The notes below the pieces were generated by a model, which saw only the letters and a program-made list of their open reading frames with translations, made no database searches and was not told the origin of the DNA. Shown here in pieces: positions 12,586 through 24,988 of a stretch of 64,000 nucleotides of DNA (position 1 is the stretch's first letter; every line of letters starts with the position of its first letter). Both the position numbers and the translations under genes were made by a program. The stretch comes from Argentina anserina (lineage: Eukaryota; Streptophyta; Magnoliopsida; Rosales; Rosaceae). The DNA lies in the NCBI RefSeq assembly GCF_933775445.1, contig NC_065877.1, forward strand, positions 7,006,001 through 7,070,000, given 5' to 3'.

Positions 12586-14950
12586 TAACCCATGTATAGT
12601 AGCTCATAACATATCGTGGGCTATTATTCAGTTAATTGCAAATGTTTGATGAAACTGGATTTTCGGCCGGGTTTAACTAGGGATCGGATGTGATCTATCT
12701 GTTATTCACCAGGGGAATTGCAATAATGGAATTGGTATGCACTGTGAGCTAATTGATTTTCCTGCCATTTTAGCCATCCAAAAAGATAAGGCTAGGGTTT
12801 TATCGATGTTTGGAGTAACCTAGGTTAGCTCTATATTAATGGACATATGCAAGCTTGACTTGCAGGATCTTATACGGACGTACGTATATTTGTCTAAGTA
12901 TCTAGCTAGCTACGTACCTTGAACGGATTAGCGCGCGTTCAATAAACTTCACCAAAGGAAATTCAAACTAATTAGTTAAACAACATAAATTAGTATGTAG
13001 AAACTTCATTTCTGATTTCTATCAGGAAAGAAAATTAATGAGGATATCAATCGAGTAATAATCAGTTAATCACAGGTTTTGCCCGATAAACATCATATAT
13101 CATATAAGTTGATCGATCACTTGATCAGTAAAATTTACTATTGTTCTCGACCACCTACAGATAACCATTGAATAATGACATTGGTTCATGGACTTTTTTT
13201 TTTTGGTCGGACATTGATTCATGGACAATCTGAGTTTTTTCTTTGGCAATTAGGTTAAGATTCAATTCAATAAAGACGGAAAAACGAATCGAAGATGAAA
13301 AAAAGGAGGGAAAAGAAAAGGAAACAGAGAGGTTTGGTACGGTGTCTCTCCCCGACAAAGCACCCCTTGTCCCAGAAATCAGAATACCGCTGTGCAATAA
13401 TTCCTGCAAAAATATACTGTGGTTTCACTCTCATCATTCATCAATACTCCATAGCGCGGGCCTAACCAGCGTCTGTGGCGCGTACGCTCAACGGAGAAAG
13501 CGACGAGTGGTGATGATCGAGAGGTACATGTTGAATCTAGAAAAGCAAAGAAAATATTCGATTAGGGTTTGCGCTAATAAGCTGAGGAAAAGGTGTTCTT
13601 TCTCTGTTGAACTCTCCTTTTGGTCTGGTGCCTTCATTTGCACTCCACCTCCGTACTACTACTGCACTACGCTTTGTTCATTGCAGATTGTAGCCATGCC
13701 TTGGGGCTTGTGCATCGATCTTGCAACACTACTTATTTTCATTCGCAAACCCTAATATATTAGCGTCAGTATCAATAATCCCTTGGCTAAATATGGTTAA
13801 TTGAAGACGCGCAGCGTGCTGCAGCATATATATAAATAGTATTGCAGTATTTGCAGCTGCTCGGTAAGCTTGCATTAAGGATTAGATTCTATCTACACCA
13901 ACATATAAACCCTAATGTGATGCGAAATTGCAAACAAATTTAAGAAACAAACCCTCATGATCGACCTCATCGCTAATCTTTTATATTTCTAGTTTTTTTT
14001 AAAGGAATATTTCTAGTTTCATATATTTTGTTAGGAATTTTCTTATGTGCCTCCTCCATGTATGTGATACCCTCATTTACTAATATCACAATAAATTTAT
14101 TGTTATTCTGATAAATAGAGTGATATATTAGATCATTCTAGTTTTATTAGTTGTAATTATTTCAATATAAACATTTTATAAGATTATGAACAAGTAGTTA
14201 TATATGTGGTAAATTTATTTAGTCATTTGTAAATATAAAAAACATATGTTATAATTTTGTTTTTAATGTTATAAATTTAATTTAATAAAATTATAATTTT
14301 TATTCAAGAGCCAAGAGCACTTTCATTCCTATAATATATAATATAAAAAAGTGGTGGATGTAAGACTCAAGTCACTCAACAGCGGATCATGTCCTTCAAG
14401 TCGCATGTTGCTTTCTACAGTAATTGAATGTATGTTTTATCTAAAGGTATTATAAACGACCCGTATTGTTATAATTAGGTAATTGAAACCTAATCTCTAG
14501 CTTACTGTTCAAACCCCCTGGTCTTAAATGATTAACCACAAGATGCATAATTGCACGAGTGAGGCCCACGCACGTGTTTGTACTATGGCAAAGTCTATAA
14601 TTACATATTTACATTGCTGTCGGAGCTATAACCAGTGTCGGATCTAGTATCCTCTAAGCTAATTATAAGCAGTTTTCTCTTCATTCTTTTGAAGATTTGA
14701 ACCCTAATAGAAGACTCATGAGAAGAAATTTCTTCCAAGGGAAGTGTAGAACTATAGTATAAGGTATTTTAGATTTCAACTAAATGCTAGTAGAAAGTGT
14801 ATTGTTAGATAAAAATATGGAAAAAATACTTTAACTAATAAAAGGAATGAGAAATAGGCTTAAATTATAAAAGTTTGACTCTAACGGGACTCGAACACCT
14901 AACTAGTAAGATACAAGGTTGACAAAATGTCATCCGAGCCAAACTTGCAA
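12586..14950. other. Intergenic, no supported gene
   Basis: A 170-codon open frame at 13243-13755 (plus) lacks an ATG at its upstream end and shows no known domain; the part from 13430 is less AT-rich and could belong to a non-coding transcript. The remainder is AT-rich. No structured repeat was identified. Confidence 0.45.
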
Positions 14951-14967
14951 TGATGTATAACATGTAT

Positions 14968-15117
14968 GAGAAATTCTATGGTGCAGCACTACATACTATA
15001 TATACCTCTAATCCACCATTCATACACTCTACGGGCTCCACTTGCATTTTAAGACATCTTCTATCTACCGTCTGATTCGGTATGTATGGTATGCAGCGCT
15101 GCACTATAGACAATCCT
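14968..15117. mobile_element. Mutator-type MITE, 150 bp
   Basis: The termini GAGAAATTCTATGGTGCAGC and GCTGCACTATAGACAATCCT are inverted repeats (14 of 20 match). The element is flanked by a perfect 9-bp direct repeat AACATGTAT (14959-14967 and 15118-15126). A 9-bp duplication is the signature of Mutator-like elements. There is no coding capacity. Confidence 0.8.
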
Positions 15118-15126
15118 AACATGTAT

Positions 15127-16187
15127 CTCTTTTTCACTTTATCAACCAAACCTGCAATGATGTATAACATATATCTCATTTTCACTTTATCAAAATTTTG
15201 TCTGAACTTAAGCCTAGTTTTCCAAGTGGATCCGCCACTGCCTATAACTGCTAATTCTCACCTCTATCTCTCGATCTGTTTTTGAATTGTCAGTCGACGT
15301 TCATATCAGTTCTAACATGCAGTGATGCAGACTTCGTTTTCCCTTATTTTTTTGTACATTGTCAATTTCGGTTTTCATTTCTTCGATGTTGAGTGGTAGC
15401 ATCTGGGTTCATGTTTCTTGAAACCGACGAAATGTTAACTCAATGCAGAAGTTTAAGTACTAATTAACAATGGCCCAGATAGTTACTATGTTTGATGTGA
15501 CATTCATATTAAGAAGTGACTAGTTAGCCAGATAGAAGTCGTTCTTATAGATCCTCATCACCAATTTGGTTGCTGTAACTTAATCAACCGTGTTGGCAGT
15601 GATCTATTGGCTAAAATATGTCATCAGAGGCTAAGCAAACTTGAAAGTGAATATAATAAAAAAATCACATAAGTCACATTAGTATTTGTTCATACATTTC
15701 GGCTCCTGAAAGAAACGTGGCCAAAACAAGAACATGATTTCCCCGCATAATCTACACTTACCCATTTTTTTAAAGGTCATGACAAGCGATGAGCCGATGA
15801 CAATAGAACTTGTAAGCAACACTTGCCCCTTCCTTTTCTATCACCTACGTACGTACTATGATCGAGTCCATGGCCTACAAAAGAATTGTACTTAATAACC
15901 AAGTATATCTGAATCATAACCAAGTTATAGCTTAGATACATTTAAGTCACCTCATCCTTGCTTATTTATGTATACTATAACCTTCCGCCAAGTCTTCTTA
16001 AGCTATCCCTTAGTTTTGTTTAATGTAGAAATATATGCTCTTGTAACTCTGAAAATTCTACCTATATATACCTCACTTTACCTTTGCGTGCAATCGTACG
16101 TACGTATTGGGAGAGCGGTAACTATATGTCTATAACCATGCACAAAAGTGGTAATATCGTGTATGTGGTAAAGAGTCTCCAGTACGT
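15127..16187. other. Intergenic, nothing recognised
   Basis: AT-rich sequence between two transposons; no gene, RNA gene or repeat was identified. Confidence 0.5.
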
Positions 16188-18470
16188 CACTACTAGCAAA
16201 AATAACTTTCACACTGATTTTACTCACACTGATTGTCATAAATCTGTGTGAGATACTAACTCACACAGTTAACCGTGTGAAATGAGTATATGTGGGTTCA
16301 CACACAATCTCTAAACTAATAATAACTACCAAAATCAATGTATAAAAAATAATACACACAAAAATCAGTGTGTTATAAGAATATACATAGATAACAATGT
16401 ATATAAACTATATTATTTAATTATAATCTCACATGATTGTCGGTGAAAAACCTTATTTACACAGATTTCAGTGGGAGATTTTGTTGCCTCATTGTTAACA
16501 GTAGGTATTAAGCACAATACATATCCTTTGTATATTTAATATTCACATAAGCCTTATGCCCATGTATTAAGTGAAGAGAAAGGGTTCGAGAGATAAAAAA
16601 AAAGGAACAAAATTGCGCCGCATCGACGGACTCTCCCTTGAGTCCCTTCTCCAGATCGGAATGTGCCGCCCTCTCCTTCCCCTTCTTTCGTTGCTTTCAG
16701 TCTAGTGCTGATGAAATCTTTGAGATTCAAAGCCTCACATAGTCAAAGAGACTTGAGAATGGTCGATCTTATTGGAGGTGCAACGATGGACTGCAGTTGC
16801 CGCTGCCGCCGGGGATGGTTTTCGACATGGGAAAGCGTCCGCGTCAAGATTACGGTACGCTTCGATTTCCTTCTTGAATATTAGTACAATTTATTGCTTT
16901 GAGGAATTGAAATTGAGAGTGCTAATTCGTGTGTTTGTGTTTGAAATCTTGATTTGGTTACTAATACGACCTTTGTATGATATGTGCTGTGTCGATCTTG
17001 GCACGGTGGATGTGTGCGTTAAATCAACTTATTAAGGCGCTATGTTAGATTTTGATGCTTTAGTTGGTGCTTGAGTTGTTATTAGAGTGTACATGATTAT
17101 ATGAGATGATAAGTTAGCATTCGTGGTAGCTTGGTATCTGAATGCATAAGCTGAATATAGCTTTCCATTGATTGATTATTGTCTCAGATTTAACAATATA
17201 TGTGAGCTACAGCTATAATCATGCTTCTATAATCTTGCTGTTGTATTACAACTATTATATGCAACTATATTACAATACCACCACTACAAAAATTCAGTGA
17301 ATGCAGTGTATGGCAAATATACAGGAAATAAGTTAGCAATTATTTTGCTATTTCATTTATAAACTTGCAAATGGATCATCACTATACTACTTTTCCCACA
17401 CAAGAATCTGAGTATGAACATACAGAGGAAGCCTATCAGACAACATCCAAAAAGGTAATTAACTAATCATAGTGCAATGAGTATAATTTTCTTTTTGTCA
17501 AGATGATATGTAAGTTTTAATAATTGGCTCTTCTGAGTCATAATGTCTTGTGGATTCCTCTAACTCTCTATTATGGAGTTGTAGAAACGTTTTTTTTCTC
17601 TTCTTACAATATCTTATATCTAATTGCAAATTCCTGTGAAAGCTTGATCTATGCATATCATTGTTCAATTTGCTGGATACATGTTATCAATTTATCTTTT
17701 GCACTTATCTGTGATACATGTTATCAACATGCTTGGAGTCATACTTTGTTTTTGTTTTGATAGTAGTCATGCATCTTTTTGGTGTATAGAAAGAGCACAT
17801 ATCTATTATCTCTGGCTTGCAGTTAAAATGCCTACGTGATGAAGATTATTACAATAAGTACAAGACATGTCATAGTGATCATTCCCATGCTTGATGAATA
17901 TTATGTTTAACAAGGTTACAATCTTAGTTCCTTTTATTCATCTTTTGTTTAACATGTCATACTTCTGAAAAATAAAAGAATTCAATTGAACTGATTTATT
18001 AAGCATGTACGTCTATGAGCCTGCTAAATTAAGTGCACAATGATTTTGTTGCAGGCAATAGATGTAGTGATTGGGTCTGCATGGAGTTGATGTCTACAAA
18101 TGAAGTCGGTAAATATATAAGTTGGGTCTGGTTCTATGTGAGTATGCTTACATATATTGTGGCTCTCTATGTGCAGGAAAATTCTTACATGTATGAGAAA
18201 GATGAGATGCCGAATCTTTAGGAAGTTCCGGAGGTTGAAATTCTCTTATTAATGTTTGTTTAAATTCAAATATTGTTAAGTCTGCAGCCCAGAATTTTCA
18301 GTGAACCTCCTTGCTTTCAGTTCGGTTTTCAGGTTTCATCTGTTCCATTTAACATCTGTTCTTTTTTATTATCGTTCAGTTCTTATTCCAGAATTGCTAA
18401 TTAGCTTATAGAAGAAGATGGTTTTAATCATACTTAACTTGATTCATACTAACATAAATATATATATATA

Positions 18471-18869
18471 CAGTCCCTATCCAGAGTGAAGGTTCACTCT
18501 GAAGTTTCAGAGTGAAGTTCCAATTTTGGCACACTTTTCGGTCAAATTTTTTCACCATAAGTGATTCAATATTTAGGTATGCTATTCAAGATCATCTCTA
18601 CAAAATTTCATCTAATTCGGACATCGTTAAGGTATTGAAATTAGATTAAATCAATGAATGAATTAAAACTGTTCAACTTGAACCATTCGTGTAAATCTCA
18701 ATTTTGAAAGCTCAAATCATTGTCAAATTGGATGAAACTTTATAGAGATGATCTTGAATAGCATATCTAAATATTGAATCACTTATGATGAAAAAATTTG
18801 ACCGAAAAGTGTGCCAAAATTGGAACTTCACTCTGAAACTTCAGAGTGAACCTTCACTCTGGATAGGGA

Positions 18870-18872
<3 letters not shown>
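18471..18872. mobile_element. Fully palindromic MITE nested in the CACTA element
   Basis: Starts CAGTCCCTATCCAGAGTGAA and ends with its exact reverse complement; complementarity continues over nearly 200 bases per arm with few mismatches. It sits inside a TA-rich stretch (TATATATA to the left, a long (TA)n to the right), so the target duplication cannot be read precisely. A read-through transcript would be one long double-stranded hairpin. Confidence 0.88.

Positions 18873-18905
<33 letters not shown>
18873..18905. repeat. (TA)n microsatellite
   Basis: Uninterrupted TA repeat of about 33 bases immediately right of the palindromic MITE. It probably contains that element's target site. Confidence 0.9.
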
Positions 18906-18908
<3 letters not shown>

Positions 18909-19104
18909 ATACTAGACTTGATTCCAGAGTTACTACGGTCCTGCTTTGAAATGCTCTGCTATCTCTATTTTCTTTTTATTTGTTGGTCTTTGTATACTAA
19001 GATGATTGGTTGCTATATTTGCATAATGGCATATGCAAGACTAGACCAGTGGTTAAGTCCTCTGGTATGTTTACTAATATTGTTGAAAGCTGAAAGCCAT
19101 CAAG

Positions 19105-19151
19105 TGGAACTCACTTTGGTCCAGAGTGCAGTTGCCAAAGGGGCTGGTGAG
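19105..19151 (+). pseudogene. Possible captured pectin-acetylesterase exon fragment
   Basis: One frame reads VELTLVQSAVAKGAG directly before a GTGAG donor. Plant pectin acetylesterases carry a similar run (V.LTLV..AVAKGAVCLDG) near the start of the mature enzyme. From memory the family intron falls close to this point, but that was not checked. The match is only about 14 residues, so it may be chance. No catalytic segment follows; the next open piece (VLENEATPAGSVIQF) is unrelated. Confidence 0.35.
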
Positions 19152-19994
19152 AAAAAAGACTTGAATAGGATTTCTATAGTTTCATTACTCAGTTTCTGCT
19201 GAATTTGAGCTTCATCATGTGTCATAATATTGGTCTGATTAGAGTTCTCATTTTGCAGGTACTTGAGAATGAGGCTACTCCAGCTGGAAGTGTGATACAG
19301 TTCTGAAGAATGTATTTTAGTATTTCTAGTCTGACTTATATTAGATTTCTTGAGATAGAATTTTGTGAACTTGTTGTTTGTCATTGTGAAATTTTCCATG
19401 TGTAATTGTTACTCTAAGTTATAATAAAAATTAATCATTTCCTTAAAGCCTCAAATTGATTTTATTCTTGGATCAGAAATTGATATAAATATTGATGGAG
19501 ATATATGAGTAATATATATTAGGCCAATATTGATTTTAAAAAAAAATCTATTATAAGACTCAAGACATCACACTGATATCAGTGTGTATTGTAGTATAAC
19601 ACACAGATATCAGTGTGGATAAAGAAATTTATTGACACTGATAACCTATTGGACAAATTGAGTATGGTCGTGGATATTCATGGGACCCACGTTAATAACT
19701 CGCACGGACTTTAAAATCTGTGTCTAATAGCTATTAGCCCCCCCTCCAAAGTACACCGATAAACATTCTGTATGCGCACCGTGTCTAATAGCTTTCTGAC
19801 ACTGACATCCGTGTGAAATACCTTCAATTCTCACAGATTAAAATCAGTGTGAGAATTCTTTTTTCTAGTAGTGCGTGTTGTCAAAGTTGTGAAATTGTGA
19901 AAGTTATCATCGTACGTAATATCTAGGTTGTACGCTTTAGGCCTATGTCCATCTGAATATATAACTCGACCAATACATTTTTTTTTTCCAATTA

Positions 19995-20330
19995 CTCTCA
20001 TGCAGTACGTAAGTGTTCATTTACATGAATTGCATCTTCTTAATTTGGTAGTTACATAAATACATACAGCTCAGACTTTCAATTCAAAACTTCTCCAAGA
20101 TTAATTTGATCAAAAGTACTTGTTATATCGGAACAGACACCAAATTATTTAATATATACTTCTCATGCAGTACGTACGTTCATTTACATGAATTGCATCT
20201 TCTTAATTTGGTAGTTACATAATTACATACAGCTCAGACTTTCAATTCAAAACTTCTGCAAGATTAATTTGATCAAAAGTACTTGTTAAATCGGAACAGA
20301 ACACCAAAAAGTTATTTAATAGGTACTTCT
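19995..20330. repeat. Tandem duplication of a ~165-bp segment
   Basis: The sequence from TCTCATGCAGTACGTA at 19996 is repeated at 20161 with a few substitutions and small indels, through CAAAAGTACTTGTTA and TCGGAACAGA. It is a simple two-copy direct duplication outside the CACTA element with no sign of coding. Confidence 0.85.
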
Positions 20331-20488
20331 ATTATTCCGATATAAAAATGTTACAAAGCTGACTTCTGTTGTAGCTAGTGATAAGAGGGCCCTATGGAGA
20401 ATGTGGTTAGAAATCGTTTGGGAAGAAAGGTATGCATGGCTCATAATCTGGTATTAGCCAACTATACTTTGAGCATATATTAATTAAG

Positions 20489-21222
20489 TAAAATTATTAA
20501 AATACACCTTAAATTTAGCTGAAATTATCAATTTACACCTCGAACTTCCATTTAAGCCAATTTATTTCTTAAACTTGGTAAAAATTGTCAATTTGCACCT
20601 CATCCGTTAAATTTAATTATTTATATCTAATTTTACATCACATATCATGTACATGAGAGGTAATATTGTCATTTTCTATTTATATTTTTTTTAAAATAAA
20701 AAAAATATTCTTTAAAATGAGGATTTTTTTAATCAAATTATTTATTTACATCTTTTTTCTACATACTAACCCTACTTCGAATTATATATTCAACATATCC
20801 ACTCATTCAAATAGTGTGTTGTGTATATATATATATATATTTGTTTTATATGTACACATTTTTTAAATTTTCTAGGTATTTATTTATATTTTTCTAATAT
20901 CTTTTAACATACAATATCACGTAAAATAATAAATATATAAATTAACATGTTAAAAAAAAACAAAAAACATAGTAGCAAGTTCTCCTCTTAAGTAATTTTA
21001 TTAATTTATTTCATTATTAAATATGAATAAATATATAATAACAATGTTGCCCCTCAAATGCATGATATGTGACTTAAAATTGGATGAAAACATTAAATTT
21101 AACGGATGGAGTGCAAATCGGCAATTTTTACTAAGTTTAGGAGATAAATTGACTCAAATGCAAGTTCGGGGTCCAAACAAACAATTATGACCAAGTTTAG
21201 GATGCAAATTGACATTTTTGCC
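20489..21222. mobile_element. Long-TIR non-autonomous element (Mutator-like?)
   Basis: About 190-base arms at each end are inverted copies: left TTTACACCTCGAACTTCCAT and CATCCGTTAAATTTAA, right TTAAATTTAACGGATGGAGT and CAAGTTCGGGGTCCA. The flanks share TAATTAAG (20481-20488 and 21223-21230), an 8-9 bp duplication. Long inverted arms with about 9 bp duplicated suggest a Mutator-like derivative. The interior is extremely AT-rich and non-coding. Confidence 0.75.
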
Positions 21223-21230
21223 TAATTAAG

Positions 21231-22010
21231 AATATATCGTCGGTCCAATTGTCGATACGCTAGCAGCCACGACATGCATTAGAGTTTTTTTGAAGAAATT
21301 ATTAAAAAGGATCATTTTGAATGTTGAAATGATAAAAAAATATCGACTGGTGTCTTTGATGATACATTACTCGCTTTTTAACTTCAGAATCAAAATGAAT
21401 AAAAATACCCATGTTTATCACCTGATAAAAAGTTGTTTTGTTATAGTATGTACATGATAAAAATGTATATATTTTGTTTAAGAAATAATAAAATGAGGTT
21501 GTTCTCATTATTTACTTAGACCATTATACCCTTTCCTTATATTTTTACATGATTTCACTCCAAATAACTTTCAAGTATTCTAATCTCTCTCTCTCTCTGA
21601 AAAGGATGAACCCCAAAACCAAATCACCAGCCGAGTGATCACCAAACTCCCAGACGATCGAGATCTCATCCAATCTCTCTCATCCTCTTCGGAGTTGCCG
21701 ACTCTAATGGCTTTGCTCGCTATGGAGGAGGAGGGAGGAGGATAAGGTTAGGCTATTGTTTGAGCTTTCAAGAACAACAACAACTCAACAATCTAGATCT
21801 CATCTTTAGAGCTCGGCATATCTCGTTGACGGCACCTCGGCCTTGACGTATCTCGTTAATTTTTTGTGCTTGGTGGGTGGTCTATGGTAGATATGTAGTT
21901 CAAAAGGGTTAAGCGATAGATGCACATAAGGTGTTTGATAGAATGTGTGAGAGAAAATCAATTTTGTATGGATAGTCGATGGATCCTTTTGGGTTGATGA
22001 GGAGACATAT
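21231..22010. other. Intergenic; short CT-rich leader-like stretch
   Basis: Contains a (CT)n tract at about 21583-21598 and a following stretch of balanced composition (21600-21760) that resembles an old untranslated or coding region, but every frame meets stops quickly. No family was recognised. Confidence 0.4.
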
Positions 22011-22019
22011 ATAGTTCCT

Positions 22020-23535
22020 GAGACAGTTAATAAACAATTATTAACATGGTTACATAGTCAGTTACCCATACTGTTATTTAACGTCAATATAGTTATCAAG
22101 ACAGTTACTTGATGTTAGTACAGTTATCCAAACATATTGAAGTAACTATCACTCAATCTGACCTTGTAGTTTTCATTTTGGATGTTGTGATTGTTTTGAT
22201 TACTATTGTGACTGACATGATATCAACTGTCAATTATGACTATTATTGTAACTATGTACTATCATTATAATTACACTTGTAACTTTGCATGTAACTATCA
22301 TTCTTAGTACAATATGCATTACCGTTGCATGATAGTTATAAAATTGACAAGTGAAAATATGTTTTACACTAACGAGCAAGTTTCTTGTTGATGTTATATG
22401 CCTAGTTATTCATGATTCTTTCGGTTACATGACCGGTACATGATTAGTTTCAATCCATTTGCCAGACTGTCTGTTATATAGCTAGTTACACTACAAGTTA
22501 CATAATGGATACATTGCCAGTTACTTGATTAATTACAAACTAGTAACAAGCTGCTATGTATATAGTCGAAACGCTATATTCGCAGCAATCTAAATAACAC
22601 AACTGCTACGGCAAGTAACTAATTAAAGTTACATTCCCAGTAATTTCAATTTATAGTTACATTAACAATCACACTACCAATTACATTGGCAATCAGAGTT
22701 ACATGGCTAGTTAAAAACAATTATGTAAATAGTTACATGACCAGTTACCTGACCATCTGCTTAGTCGGATACATGTTTTCATGCAGAGACACTACAAATA
22801 TTTAGTTACATAATTCGTTACCACAGTAGTTACATGTCAAGTTACATAAGTTACATAATTACCTAAGTAGTGACATGATCAATAACAAAGTAGTTACATC
22901 ATTAACCAATTAATTTTAGTTTCAGGACTAGTTACATGAGTAGTTAACAAATAATTGAGTAGTTACATCGCCAGTTACACGACATTGTGACGTACTTAGG
23001 CTGATGAGGTGCAATTTAGAGTGTTACATATACCCTACAAATAATTAGGTGCATGACCAATAATTGTGTAGTTACAAAATCAGTTACATACGTAGTGGCC
23101 AGTTACTTGAATAGTTACATAAGAAGTTACTTGAGTAAGTTGGTTACATTAGTAGTTATTTGACAGTTTAGTGATTACATGAATATTTAACTTCATTTAA
23201 CTCGCAAACTAGCCAGTACTTGAAGTAACATTACAAGAACTTAACAACATGTACATGTAATTATTGAGTAACTGTTAAAATCTCAAAATCTTTGTACTTT
23301 TAAATAAAGTGTGTTCCAAGGAAAACACTGTGAAAATGGTTGCCTTGGGAATATTGGCCGACATTTCCTCTACTCTTTTGTATCCCTCAACATTGCACTT
23401 ACTGTCTGTGTAATTTACACACAGTTACCAAGTAGTTACTTAATAGAAACACAATTATGAGCACAGTTACGAAGATAGTTACAAGTTACAACACAGTTTT
23501 TGTGCTATCATAGTTACACAAACAGTTACAAACTC
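22020..23535. repeat. Degenerate GTTAC-rich low-complexity array
   Basis: The motif (A/C)AGTTAC or TAGTTACAT recurs dozens of times on the plus strand at irregular spacing of roughly 8-25 bases, separated by AT-rich spacers. No longer period is visible. A matching array continues at about 31925-32440 on the other side of the nested transposon block, in the same orientation, so the two were probably one array. Confidence 0.75.
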
Positions 23536-23680
23536 ACTATATTCAGTGTTTTAAATATCGAATATATTGGCGTTAAATCGGTGATATTTAAAAAAATAAT
23601 ACGAAATCGCCCATATCGGTTGAATATACCGGTCAACGGTCAACGGTCAACTATCGGTCAAATTTTGATTTTTTTTATTT

Positions 23681-23896
23681 TGTTCTAGGAGAATTACTAT
23701 TTTACCATTATGTGTGTCTTAGTCTTATTAGGTTTCCTGTTAGAGATAGATTCGCATCTTCGTAACATATTAGGACTTTGAATCCTACGGGATTCATGTT
23801 ATGTAATGCATATATATAGACACCATTATCAATCAATAAAGTGTTACGCTATGTTCATTACGTCATTATTATTCTCGTTTCGTTCCTCCTCAAACA
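23681..23896 (+). repeat. 5' LTR of the decayed copia element
   Basis: Direct repeat of 30618-30834. Starts TGTTCTAGGAG and ends CTCAAACA. A TATATATAGACACC stretch inside could be its TATA box, and AATAAAG near 23838 resembles a polyadenylation signal. Confidence 0.85.
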
Positions 23897-24282
23897 TGTT
23901 ATCATCACTTTGTTTTAAAGTGTCTGAGCGATGAGGCCACCAGACAAAAAAATAAATCCTAGCCCATATTCATGCAGCCTTGTTCTTCTGGACATTGCCG
24001 GAAATTCGCCTCGAAAGCCGACAAATAGTTGTCGAAAAAGTAGAAATACTGAAATCGACTTTGCTATGGGCACCCATGAATTTTCTCTGGGCACCCGGAC
24101 CCTATCTTCTTCCTCCAACTCCCTTTTCCGACGGACAACAACTGCCCCGCCGATCCAGCCGGACGGACCCAAAATCGAAGACGCCTCCATGCAAGCTTAA
24201 GCATGACGACCCAGATTCTTCCTCCAACTCCCTTCAAAGACGAGATGTCGTCAAATTTCCCCAACCCAACAAGTCTCAAAGC

Positions 24283-24988
24283 CTACATAGCACGGAAGCT
24301 TTCCTTGACGACCGATTCCCGCTTCGGAAGCGGAAGCGGGAGCGGAAGCGCGATTCCAGAAAAAGAGGGTTTGTGAGCGTAGCGGAAGTGTTGGCTTCCA
24401 AACTGGAAGCGCGGTGGAAGCGTTGGCTTCCTAATTGGAAGTGCGGCGGAAGCGTTGGCTTCCAAATTGGAAGCGCGATTCATTCCCTTCCTCTATTTCA
24501 TCAATCAATGTCTTGAGTCTCTTCTTGTCGTCTCATCTTCTTTTAATTTATTCAAGCGGTTAAAAATGAATAGCATCAGAGAAAAGAGAAAGAGTTGGGG
24601 AGAGATATGAAGAAAATCTTGACTAGATAGAGAGAAGACGAACATTTTTTTTATTCAATTTCATCTAGTAATGTGTCTTTGACTTGCACGTGGCCAATAA
24701 CTTCACACTATACTGGACCTTCTTTTGTTTGAATTTTGAAAAGAAGCTTTAATATTGCTATAACCAAGGATAATCATGGTTTAGAAAAAAAGTTATTAAT
24801 AGTTATCAAGTTATTTTAAAACTGGATAAAATAATTAAAAAAATAAAAGATAAAAATAGTATATAATATATATTTATTATTCTGACGCTTCCAAAGCGCA
24901 TCCGCTTCCTTAATTTTTGAAAAAAATCGCTTCCGCGTTTCCAAACGCTTCGCTTCCACATACCCGCACCCGATTCCATGCATCCTAC
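24283..24988. mobile_element. Innermost hAT-like element, GGAAGCG-rich
   Basis: Flanked by a perfect 8-bp duplication CTCAAAGC (24275-24282 and 24989-24996). The ends CTACATAGCACGGAAGC and GATTCCATGCATCCTAC match at 10 of 17 positions as inverted repeats. The left third carries many GGAAGCG units and the right end the complementary CGCTTCC units, a subterminal binding-site array. It is 706 bp and non-coding; it interrupts the internal leader of the copia element. Confidence 0.85.

Larger units (their letters stand above)
16188..19873. mobile_element. CACTA element with intact ends, non-autonomous
   Basis: The ends are CACTACTAGCAAAAAT and TTTTTTCTAGTAGTG, and the flanks are a perfect 3-bp duplication CGT (16185-16187 and 19874-19876). 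Subterminal zones (16200-16480, 19560-19860) carry many copies of a TCACACTGAT / ACACAGATTT motif on both strands. No TNP2 or Transposase_24 gene is visible. The interior looks like spliced host-type sequence: an exon-like frame at 17372-17455 starting MDHHYTTFPTQESEYEH and followed by a GT donor, another at 18055-18220, and a short pectin-acetylesterase-like piece near 19105-19151. A palindromic MITE is nested at 18471-18872. It is a candidate Pack-CACTA. Confidence 0.9.

Noticed and set aside
13243..13755. 170-codon open frame as a gene
   Set aside because: It lacks an ATG at the upstream end, has no recognisable domain and no flanking splice structure.
14830..14970. tRNA-derived SINE on the minus strand
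   Set aside because: GTTCGAGTCC resembles a pol III B box with a weak A box about 40 bases upstream, but no tail, target duplication or second copy was found.
22020..23535. CRISPR-like array because of the repeated GTTAC motif
   Set aside because: Spacing is irregular, repeats are 6-8 bases, and the DNA is plant nuclear.
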